From Apostichopus japonicus (taxonomy: Eukaryota > Echinodermata > Holothuroidea > Aspidochirotida > Stichopodidae), in the NCBI RefSeq assembly GCF_037975245.1, contig NC_092561.1, positions 3,887,001-3,951,000 on the forward strand: a stretch of DNA of 64,000 nt, given 5' to 3'. The position numbers and the translations under genes are program-made. Positions 48,480-60,200 of the stretch are shown here, piece after piece (position 1 is the stretch's first letter; every line of letters begins with the position of its first letter). A model generated the notes under the pieces. It saw only the letters and a program-made list of their open reading frames with translations, made no database searches and had not been told where the DNA came from.

Positions 48480-51244
48480 AGCTATGTGTATCAGTATACT
48501 CAGCTATGTGTTACAGTTTACTTAGATAGCTATGTGTATCAGGTTACTTAGATAACTATGTGTATCAGTATACATAGCTATGTGTACCGGTTTACTTAGA
48601 CAGCTATGTGTATCAGTATACATAGCTATGTGTATCAGCGTACTTAGCTATGTGTATCAGGTTACTTACATAGCTATGTGTACCAGTTTACTTAAACAGC
48701 TATGTGTATTAGTTTACCTAGCTAGAGCTATGTGTTACAGTTTACTTAGATAGAGCTATGTGATACAATTTACTTAGATAGCTATGTGTATTAAATTACT
48801 TAGATAGCTATGTGTTACAGTTTACTTAGATAGCTATGTGTATCAGTTAACTTAGATAACTATGTGTATCAGTATACATAGCTATGTGTATCAGTTTACT
48901 TAGACAGCTAAGTGTACCAGTTTACTTGAACAGCTATGTGTATCAGTTTACCTAGCTAGAGCTTTGTGTGACAGTTGACTTAGATAGAGTGTATCAGTTT
49001 ACTTAGATAGCTATGTGTATCAGTTTACTTATATAGCTATGTGTATCAGTTAACTTAGCTAGCTATGTGTATCAAATTACTTAGATAGCTATGTGTTACA
49101 GTTTACTTAGACAGCTATGTGTATCAGTTTACTTATATAGCTATGTGTATCAGTTAACTTAGCTAGCTATGTGTATCAAATTACTTAGATAGCTATGTGT
49201 TACAGTTTACTTAGATAGCTATGTGTATCAGTTAACTTAGATAACTATGTGTATCAGTATACATAGCTATGTGTACCGGTTTACTTAGACAGCTATGTGT
49301 ATCAGTATACATAGCTATGTGTATCAGTTTACTTAGACAGCTAAGTGTACCAGTTTACTTGAACAGCTATGTGTATCAGTTTACCTAGCTAGAGCTTTGT
49401 GTGACAGTTGACTTAGATAGAGTGTATCAGTTTACTTAGATAGCTATGTGTTACAGTTTACTTAGACAGCTATGTGTATCAGTTTACTTATATAGCTATG
49501 TGTATCAGTTAACTTAGCTAGCTATGTGTATCAAATTACTTAGATAGCTATGTGTATCAGTTTACTTACATAGCTATGTGTTACAGTTTACTTAGACAGC
49601 TATGTGTATCAGTTTACTTATATAGCTATGTGTATCAGTTAACTTAGCTAGCTATGTGTATCAGTTTACTTAGATAGCTATGTGTATCAGTTTACTTAGA
49701 TAGCTATGTGTATCAGTTTACTTAGATAGCTATGTGTATCAGTTAACTTAGCTAGGTATGTGTATCAGTTTACTTAGATAGCTATGTGTATCAGTATACA
49801 TAGCTATGTGTACCGGTTTACTTAGACAGCTATGTGTATCAGTATACATAGCTATGTGTATCAGTTTACTTAGATAGCTATGTGTATCAGTTTACCTAGC
49901 TAGAGCTATGTGTTACAGTTTACTTAGATAGAGCTATGTGTATCAGTTTACTTAGACAGCTATGTGTATCAGTTAACTTAGCTAGCTATTAGTGTTTGCA
50001 CGGGTTATCCGGGTACCCGGGTACCCGCCCGACGCGATACTACCCGGTTCCTAATTTATTACCCGAATCCTACGCAAAGTGTGATTGTTTTAAAAAAAAA
50101 ATTGCAAACCGATGGTTAGGCAGATTTCCCATTGACTTAGTGTGTTTTTAGGCTACCATTTGGTCGAAGATAACAGCAATAACGAAAGCTTTCCATAGAT
50201 ATCTTATAACTGCGTCACAATTTCAGCTAATAAACAGATGGCTAGGCTAGATTACCCCCATTGACTTAGTGTGGTGTTAGGCAACCATGTGGTCGAAACA
50301 GCAATAACGAAATGGATGTCTTATAACTGCGTCACAACTTCAGCAAATGAACAGATGGTTAGGCTTAGCTAGATTTCTCATTGACTTAGTGTGGTGTTAG
50401 GCTACAATGTGGAAGAAATTATTATTTATTTATTCGTTTATTTCATAGAAGGAAAGGCTGACAAGGAATTTTACGAGATGTTTATGGATTATAGACGGGA
50501 TAACTAAAAAAAAATCGCAAGTGGCTTTTTACTAATCGTTTATTCCAAATGCGATCAAATTGCACGAATCGCGCAATCTCGCGGTTAATGCAAACCCTGG
50601 GCCTGCATTATAGATAGAAGTAGTAGTAACAACTGCGAGCTAAATTGGATATTTATATGGTTTGATCCAATAGACGTGCACGAGCAAGCATGAGCAGCGG
50701 CGGCAGTGCGATGTTAGTAGTAATGCTAATTATAATTAAATAATTAATTTATTAACAAGTTAATAAAAGAAACAAAAGCAAATAAAAATTATTGAGGAAG
50801 GTTTTTACCTTATCTTACACCTACGTATTTGAACATGAAAACATTGTCAGTAGAGAATATAATGCATTTATTACAGCATCCAATATGTAATTTCTTGAAA
50901 ATCGTGATACACGAGGGTAAAATTTTTTCCGGGTACCCGGATACCCGACGGGTAACGGCCCTCGGGTACCCGGTTCCCGATTTTTGGACCCGTGTAAACA
51001 CTACTAGCTATGTGTATCAGTTTACTTAGATAGCTATGTGTATCAGTTTACCTAGCTAGAGCTATGTGTTACAGTTTACTTAGATAGAGCTATGTGTATC
51101 AGTTTACTTAGATAGCTATGTGTATCAGTTAACTTAGATAGCTATGTGTATCAGTTTACTTAGACAGCTATGTGTATCAGTTAACTTAGCTAGCTATGTG
51201 TATCAGTTTACTTAGCTAGCTATGTGTATCAGTTTACTTAGATA
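48480..51244. repeat. 26-bp minisatellite (about 65-70 units), 3' end of the cpRas gene
   Basis: The basic unit is CTATGTGTATCAGTTTACTT plus AGATAG, with variants CAGTATACATAG, TTACAGTTTACTT and CTAGCTAGAG. It is interrupted once by the hAT element at 49,990-51,003. The last unit runs into the final exon of the cpRas gene: on the - strand GCTATCTAAGTAAACTGATA supplies its last codons and TAA. Confidence 0.92.
49990..51003. mobile_element. hAT-type nonautonomous element inside the minisatellite (1.0 kb)
   Basis: The ends TAGTGTTTGCACGGGT and, reversed, TAGTGTTTACACGGGTCC form inverted repeats. The 8-bp CTAGCTAT is duplicated at 49,982-49,989 and 51,004-51,011 and comes from the minisatellite. 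Subterminal CGGGTACCCG palindromes occur at both ends. A ~120-bp internal tandem repeat (TTGACTTAGTGTGGTGTTAG) lies at 50,100-50,420. No transposase frame is seen. Confidence 0.9.
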
Positions 51245-54200
51245 GCAGCTGAAAAGTTTCGACTGGTAACAGCTTTCATCCTGTAGAAGAGACTGGCCGT
51301 TCTGTCTGAAATATTCTTCCTTCTTTGCTTTTTCTAAAAGTAAAGAAAGGAAGAGATTTAAAACAATATTAGTAATTCTTAGATTTTATAATTTGGATAT
51401 CAATGGGCATCTTCCAATCTGAATTTCAATGATATGTCATTACCAGAGGACCAAAACTGTGAGAGCTGATGATGATTCTGTTTTCAAACTTTTTGAAAAC
51501 ATTGAAGATCTCTATCCTCTTATTTAAAGGTGTTTTTTGTCTTCTAGTTTTGCTGTCACTTGGTATCCCATTGGTCAACCTGTGTTGTATACATTTATTT
51601 GGATAATCCCTCTTTTTGAATGAGAGATGTAGTGAAAATTGATTAATTACTCCAAATAGGTTAGTTAATCCAGTACAGAAAATTTTGTGTCCAAAGAATT
51701 TTTAATATTGTATTTACTTTGAAAATACACAAAATTTCATTGCACCTAAATTCATTATGTACAGTATTTGCAAACCCAAATTGCAGCTCCAAGGCTAACT
51801 TTATAAAAAATGAGCTTCTCGGGTCATTCTATATTGATGAATGGATTAAGCTTTCTTTATGAAAACTGAAGTGGACTAACCAAAGAGCAAGATGGTACTA
51901 ATGGGTGCAGTGATTATGTAAAAGTGAAAGATGCAAATCAAAACGAAATGGATACAAGAGTGAAATATTGGTAGGGTATACAAACACATTGGCTAACACT
52001 CACCTACTGACTTTATGACCCTCCCCCCCCCCGCTGACCCTCTTCCCCTTCCCCCCCTTTTTGACACTCACCTTCTGACTTATGACCCTCTTCCCCACCT
52101 TTTGACACTTACCTTCTGACTTTATGACCCTCTTCCCCCCCCCACTTGACACTTACCTTCTGACCCTCCTCCCCCCCCCCTTCTTGACACTCATCTTCTG
52201 ACTAATAACCCTCTCTTTACCCTTCTTGACAGTCACCTGACCTATGACCCTCTTTTCCCCCCCCCCCTTTCTTGACTCTCACCTTCTGACTTTATGACCC
52301 TCTCTTTACCTTTCTTGACAGTCGCCTGAATTACGACCCTTCTTTCCCCCCCCCCCCCCTTCTTGACACTCACCTTCTGACTTTATGACCCTCTCTTTAC
52401 CTTTCTTGACAGTCGCCTGAATTATGACCCTTCTTGACACTCACCTTCTGACTTATGGCCCTCTCTTTACCCCCTCCTGGCACTCTAGAGGGCTTTGGAT
52501 CTAGTTCGTCATCTTCCTCTACGTCACTCAAGTTTTCTCCAATCTCAAGCAACTCACGCTGAACATAAGAGTAACGTGAACAGAAACGTAGAAAGCACAA
52601 TGTGACGAAAAATGGTTGCATCTTGAAGTACTTTTTTTTTTTGTGTGATTGATGAAATAGCATATTAAACTTGAAGTTTGAAATAATTGGAAATGAATGC
52701 TGGTAATGGATATATGGCTAAAAACACAATGACACTTATGTGATAATCTCCAGGATTATCTTTAAGAACAAAGCAGATATGATCATACATATTCTTCTAC
52801 TTTCCAACAGAATGTAGTTCTTATCAATATTTTATGAAAATGTTGCTTTTGGAATGGTTATGAATGATTCTGTTCTCTACCTAGACAAAACATTTCAAAA
52901 TATTATGCTTTACTCTATGAAAATCACCTACTAGATTGGTGAGAACCTACTCAAACAAGATCATTTTCAGGAATCGGACAGTGCAAGACATCTGAAAATT
53001 GTTATTCAAACACTAACTTTTGAACAAAGCAAGATTTTAATCACAAACATCTTTCAGTAACTTTGATAAATAAACCAAATTTGAAAGATGCAAACTGCAA
53101 CACTAGATTCTCATTTGATGTATCAGTCTTCTTATTATGTTTGATGACTCTTATTTGTGTATCAGTTCATACTTAAAACATCAAATCATCCTGGCTGGGT
53201 TTGAGAAAGTTGCTGTTCTTGCAGCCGAATAAGAGCAGGATTGGCATAAACAGTGATGCTATGATAATGTGATCATTTGGCAGGTATTACTAATCATGCA
53301 TTTAGCAAGCATAATTATCAGCTCTCCTTGCAGCGGTGATATAATTATTCATCTTAAATAAACCCACATACCTTCTGCGCTTTGTTGATTTCATGTTGCA
53401 TAGGTGCCACACTGGCAATATAAGCTCCATATATCTCTTCCCCATCACCTCGTTGCTCTCTGAGAAAGTCAAGGGAATAATAATCATAATAATTAACAGT
53501 TCTAATATAGCTCAACTTACAATAAAGTCTAGCCGTGCTGTACTTAACCCTGGTCATTGGTAACTTGTCACACCTACACACCAAAGTGTGCACAATTCAA
53601 ACAATCTCTCCTGGGGCACCAAAGTGCACCACAGCCATGTGTCCCCTGGGGGACTTCCCATAGGGTGCAGCCACAAACCAGCGCACGCAACTATATTTAC
53701 AAGTCACCTCGCAAGTCCCCATTTATACATCTGGGTGAAGAGAGGCAATGGAGGTAAAGTGCCTTGCCCAAGGACACAATGCAATGATCTGGCCAGGGCT
53801 CCTACCTGTAATCCTTAGATCACAAGTCCACTGCCTTAACCACGTAACCACAACGCCCCCACTGGGAAGTCATTTATAACACACTGTAGCTGAGGTGTGG
53901 TAAATGCTTTCTGTCACATGATTGACTTACAAAGGGATCGACACCAACTAAGGGCTGGATAGGCTAAGTTGGTAGAGCGCTGGGCTTGTAACCCGGAGGT
54001 CACCGGTGGAATCCCATTCCAGCCATAAATTCCTTTGCTCTATTTCAATGTCCAAAGTATCCCAGCCAGTATTCATTTACTTGTATAGCACAATAGACTT
54101 AATGGTCATTGGTGATAGTAATGTTAGGTTTGGTCAAGAGGTAAGCCAAGTACGATAAGCATACATTAAATATTCACTGCTAGATACTATGACTAATGAG

Positions 54201-57200
54201 AATTATTTCGTTGGGGAAATATAACATTTTTAATAAATTATTGGAATATTATTTGTACGTTTAGGATGATGGCATACAAGATTTATAAAATAAGGACAAA
54301 CTCAATTAACTTGATGCAACATTCATGCTAACACTCAATCAAAGTATAAGAACTTGTTTTCAATGCCAAAAACAAAGATCTAATCGTAGCTACAAAGTTC
54401 TTTCCTGGATGCAACTATTCCTTTCATATCCAGTTTACTTAAGCTTTTAACTTTTCAAACCACATCATTTTCCAATCACCCTTTCAATTCTCAGCTAACA
54501 TAGTTTATAAACTTACGCATGTCTCTCGACAAGTTTCTGAGTCACAAGAGCGTTCATCTGTGCTTGACCAAAGTCTCCTTCCACTGCAAGTTTTGCCGCA
54601 TTCTGAGCAGCATGTGCACCCACAATAGCAACATTGGCATCTGAAAGAAGATATCAAAGAAATATCAAGTATGTGCACCCACAATAGCAACATTGGCATC
54701 TGAAAGAAGATATCAAAGAAATATCAAGCATGTGCACCCACAATAGCAACATTGGCATCTGAAAGAAGATATCAAAGAAATATTAAGTATGTGCACCCAC
54801 AATGACAACATTGGCATCTGAAAGAAGATATCAAAGAAATATCAAGTATGTGCACCCACAATAGCAACATTGGTATCTGAAAGATGATATCAAAGAAATA
54901 TCAAGCATGTGCACCCACAATAGCAACATTGGCATCTGAAAGAAGATATCAAAGGAATATCAAGCATGTGCACCCACAATAGCAACATTGGCATCTGAAA
55001 GAAGATATCAAAGAAATATCAAGTATGTGCACCCACAATAGCAACATTGGCATCTGAAAGAAGATATCAAAGAAATATCAAGTATGTGCACCCACAATAG
55101 CAACATTGGCATCTGAAAGAAGATATCAAAGAAATATCAAGCATGTGCACCCACAATAGCAACATTGGCATCTGAAAGAAGATATCAAAGGAATATCAAG
55201 CATGTGCACCCACAATAGCAACATTGGTATCTGAAAGAAGAAGATTGGAAGGAAATAACAACCCTGCTTCCAAGATGGAATACAAAATCAAACTAAATTC
55301 TAATTTTGTAGCATTTTGAAAGTCAAATTGTCATCATTTTCCTAATGATGCAAAATTCTTCACCTCAGCTTCAATGAAAATACCTTAATATATACAGTGA
55401 AATGAAGGGAACTACAAGTTTGTACTTTGCTCAAGAACCTTAAAAGTATAAATCTACCTCCTGGTTAAATCTGACAACACCATCATGAAATCTTGAAGTT
55501 GAACGAAAAGCCTGGATTACAATGTACATTTTGGGTATTAAAACTGATGGGAAATGCTAATTACATAAACAATGACCTATTTCAGTTATCCACGGCTGTG
55601 TATTCCTGGATTGATTGATTCACAATATCAACCCTCAGCAATTACCAGATCTGTAAACATTCTGCCTCATGATTTCTCCAACAATTGAGGTCACTGTAAT
55701 TACCTTTCGGATTGGGGAGTCACTCAAAATTGGGAAAAAAAGGTCCTGAAATCATTGTCTCATCACCATGTAAAGATTCATACAAAGGAAGGAAGAATTT
55801 AATTATAATGTCAAGAAAGGGAGAAAGAGGAATAACCCACAAAAGTAAGTGAAAAAGAGTAATAATGAATCCTGTGACTTAAAGGGTGTGAAGACTTGCA
55901 CAAAAAGAAACGTCTAATGCCGTTAATCTTACCTAGTTTCGAATGAGGTGTAACAGTAGTGTTAGACACCACCATCAACCCCAGAAAATACACACACAGC
56001 TTGCTACCATCGGTAATTAGACACTAGTGTACAGTCAGTACATAGAGCTGCGGTTAATACCCACAGCACAGTGTACAAACAATACAGCGATGGACATCTC
56101 AGGTCCAGCTAAAGATAACAAGGTATCACGTTTTATTACTGTACTGTCTGCATTTTGTAGCGACAAGAAGAAAACGTCATTTGCAAGCAACAGAAAGTTA
56201 ACTTTTTCAGATGGCCTCAAGCGATTTGGGTGAGTCTTCAATGCCTTTAAATGTCGTACTCACTCTGTTCAGCAAATTCTCTGTTTCTTGTGACTGGTTT
56301 ATTCATGGTGATGAGGCGTAGATACTGGCCCCCATCACGCCCTGTGAAGCTGATTTGTACTTGAAATGGTAGTTCCTCCAGGCCATTGATCATGCTGTGC
56401 TCAGCACCGACTAAATCATAGATGGGGTCATTTTCTGGGGAGTAGGAGAATAGAAACGAATAAAACATATAATAAAACAATAAACAGTCCATAATATCAA
56501 TGTAATATACGGAAGACAGCCAAACTGGTTCAAATTGGTTGAGTGCCCATTTGCATGTGCTCATCTGCATATCAGGTTGGCACTCATTCAATCAAGAGTT
56601 GGGTGAGGGGTTAGCTCTAAGTTTGGACCAATCAGGTTCAAGGGCAGAGTGTGTGCCCTGTGCATCGGGTCTTAATTTGTTATTTCGAATCCAGGGTTTA
56701 AGGGTCTCCTAAAGACATATCGGGGAGTTTAAGTTTATCTCCCGAAGCCTTCAGACGTAGAACAGTGGGGTCCCTAGTTTATATTTATGGTCTGCATTTA
56801 TGCCTGTGCATTTTAATTATCCCAAGTTATAGTTATATTCAGAGTTAATAAAAAGGAACTTATTATCAAATATCCGCTTTTTTTTTCTTCTTTTTTACTC
56901 CATTTATTCAGCATATTTTATATTTGTAACATAGCAAAAACATATTGTCATAATTATAATCATCTTTTACAATTCTTGCATAGAACATGTTTAAATGAAG
57001 TTTCAAGAACGGAACAACTCTGGGCATTCAGAAAATGCATGTTGAAATTGAATATAACTTACTTTATCTTTCTTACACTTACTTGATTTTGAATGGATAT
57101 AACGTTCAACATCAATTGCAAACTTAATTTTATAGAAAAAAATCGAAAATATTTGGTAAGTTCTTATTTCGCTTACAATCATAGATATAATACTTCATGT

Positions 57201-60200
57201 GTATTATAAGAAAATTATATGGGTGACTATATCCATTTCCGTACCCGAAAATTTTTTTTTTTTTTGAAAAGAAGAATTGTTGCTTTAAAAACCGATTCTC
57301 TAATCTAATATGAAAGATCCAGTAAAATTACAGTCCCAAAATAGATGTTCGATATTCTCAGTTTCTCTGTTACAGAAGGAACAGACCTCTGTATCATTTA
57401 TACCCATCGACGCTAAAAGTTTATTTGTTGCAATAATACGGTGTAAAAATTTAAACTGAAAGTATTGGAGCTTTGCATCTAATACAGTGTAGTATGGAAT
57501 CTTAAAAAACCTGTCCCAGTCTTGTTTGGTCAGATCTTTAAAGGAGCAACTCCATTTCTCTCTTGCAGTCGGAACTTTTGATAAACGATGTAAATATCCG
57601 CTTTGGAGATTACTTATTAAGACTTTCCTGTTACACTCGGTTCAACGTTATTAGTGTAAGGCCCGGCTTACCGTTACCTGGAACTATCAAAATAAGCCTT
57701 ATACAATTCCACATCGTCATAATTACTGTGTTCTCTATGTTTAAGATTAATCTTCAACAAACCAGGGCAGAGTTTAGCTAGTTACAGGTAACAACAGAAG
57801 TCATAAAGAAAAACTATCATGTCTGCTTTAAAAGCACTAAAATACCATTATTACAATCTCTTTACAAACCAAATTAAGATACGCATTATGTAATGTAGTA
57901 AACTGACAAAGGAATGGGTATGAGAACTTAGGTGAGTGTGGGAGGAAGGGGGTGAGATGAAAGACAAAGAGGAGTGAAGGGGGAGGGGATGGAAAGGCAA
58001 AGAGGAGTGAAAGGGGGAGGGGATGGAAAGGCAAATGGAGAGGGGGTGGAAAAGGGGACAGGGAATTAATGATTTCAGTTTCTAGCTGTAGATGGTAACA
58101 TTGAAATATCATCCATAATGTAATATACTATATGAGAAATTATTGCATCTTACCTTCAGTTTGAAAAAAAGTAGTTCCTCCTTTGTTATCATACAGAACT
58201 GGAAACATAGAAACAGAATAGACTAACAACATCAACATGTTTAAAATACCGAATTTCTCAGCATTCTGGATAATAATCAGAAACGACTGAGCACTCACGA
58301 TAACATCAGATCAAGTTGCTAATTAAGAGCTCACAATTGTATACAAAATATGTTAATTGAATGATAACTACCTTCCTTTATTCTCGTCTTCCTCACACCA
58401 AACTCAAAAGTGACTTCTGTGTCCGCCCTAACATTGCCCGCAGTTCTGCTTGTATGACAACTCAAATCATCACCCTGGTCACGGAAATACCTTGGCAAAG
58501 GGAGAAAAATAACAAAATTTAAAAATATTTCCTAACATATTGTCTAGCAGATCATTAAATCACTGAACCAAGTAGCTCAAACTCAAAATTTCTGCTTGAA
58601 GCTGAAAAACAGGGTTTCCATCAAAAGAAGCAACATCAAATATTGTGACCTTGTTACAACACCAGCAATACTGAGGAATATAATAGTTCTGAGTTGAGCA
58701 ATGAACCAACAGTCTATGTTTACTAAAGTGAGATTCAGAAATGTATAGCATATTAGACTTACAGTCCTCTGTGTAAGACCATTTTCACAGACACTTGAGT
58801 TGCTAGAATGGAATCTTTTATTACATCTTCAAATGTTTCGTTCAGTTTAAGTGGATCCACAATTGTAACCTGTTTGAGAGAAGTTATACACGAGTTAAGT
58901 GATAATGTAGATTAAAAAACTTCACTGCTTCATTTCCATCATGATGTACTAATTTCTGCAATACTTGTTGCTTCTTGTCTCTGGAATGTACCTAATTTCT
59001 TAAATCAATAATTTAAGCATGAACAATTTTAAACAAGGTATGCATGTTTTCCACTAATACTAATGAACCATAAAAATCAACATTTGGATTAATCTCTGTG
59101 CTATCTAAGTATTTTATAAAAATGATATTTGCAGAACAGCAGGATCTTCATCAAATATTGAACAAACCTCTACATGACTTACTTGGGAACTGTTTCATTC
59201 GATATAAAAAAATTAATGAAAGAATGTAAAACCTTAAGAAATTCTCTCTACATATTTGATTCTGACAAAGTAACTTCTCGTTAATTGTCATGCTGCTCAC
59301 CCTGCCACCAGTCTTATCTGCAACATTACCAAGTTCAATGACTCTGCAATCTTCACCTTCTATAGATAGCACAGAAACACAAACACTGGGAAAGAAAGAT
59401 CATTAACATTAATTAATTATGCAAGACTGCAGTCTCGCTTGCTAATGGGTTTTATTGATTACCTCATAGGATTAATATCAACATAGAAACCACTGGTGAA
59501 CAGCACTCCGTTGTGTGTAGTCTATTATAGCTATGTTATAGCTGTATTATAGCCATGCTGTTAACATATTATAGTAATGCTGTAAAGATATTATAGCTGT
59601 GTTAAGCTATGTTCTAGCTGTACTATAGCTGTGTTATGACTATGTTATAAACATGCAAGGGCGTAGGAACCGGGGGGCTGGGGGGGCACCAGCCCCCCAG
59701 TGAAAAATATAGAGGGGCGGAAGTATCATTCCGCCCCCCACTTCGCAAGTCAGAAAACCCCTTTTTCATTTCCAAATGAGAAAAAAATCTCATTTGGAGC
59801 ACCAAATTGCATCTAAGGCCAGGTGAAAATGCAAAATTATATACAAAATGGAGTGGGTGGGTTGAAGTGTGCTATATTGCACCAAATTGCATCTGAGGCC
59901 ACCTGGAAATGCAAAAAACCCCCCTTAGACCCCTCCCCAGGCCGGCCATCAGTCTTCAGCCCCCCCAGTCAAAAGTACCTTCCTACGCCACTATAAACAT
60001 GTTATAGCTGTAATATAGCCATATTGTAAACATATTATAGCTGTGTTATAGCTGCATTATAGCTATGTTATAGCTGTATTATAGCCATGACGTAAACATA
60101 TTATAGCTGTGTTAAGCTATGTTCTAGCTGCACTTTAGCTGTGTTATGACTATGTTATTAACATATTACAGCTGTGCTATAGCTCTATTATAGCCATGTT

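Noticed and set aside
51238-51305. Last cpRas exon starting at 51,305 with donor at 52,471
   Set aside because: It keeps frame, but the acceptor lacks a polypyrimidine tract and the donor is weak; the 51,333/52,445 pair is stronger. Kept only as a possible isoform.
54505-54699. Frame MPMLLLWVHILDIS... over the 59-bp array
   Set aside because: It reads the exon at 54,517-54,640 in a different frame; the spliced frame (ANVAIVGAHAAQNAAKL) continues through neighbouring exons and this one does not.
57837-58112. 91-codon proline/serine/leucine-rich minus-strand frame
   Set aside because: It reads a purine/pyrimidine-biased low-complexity tract inside a cpRas intron.
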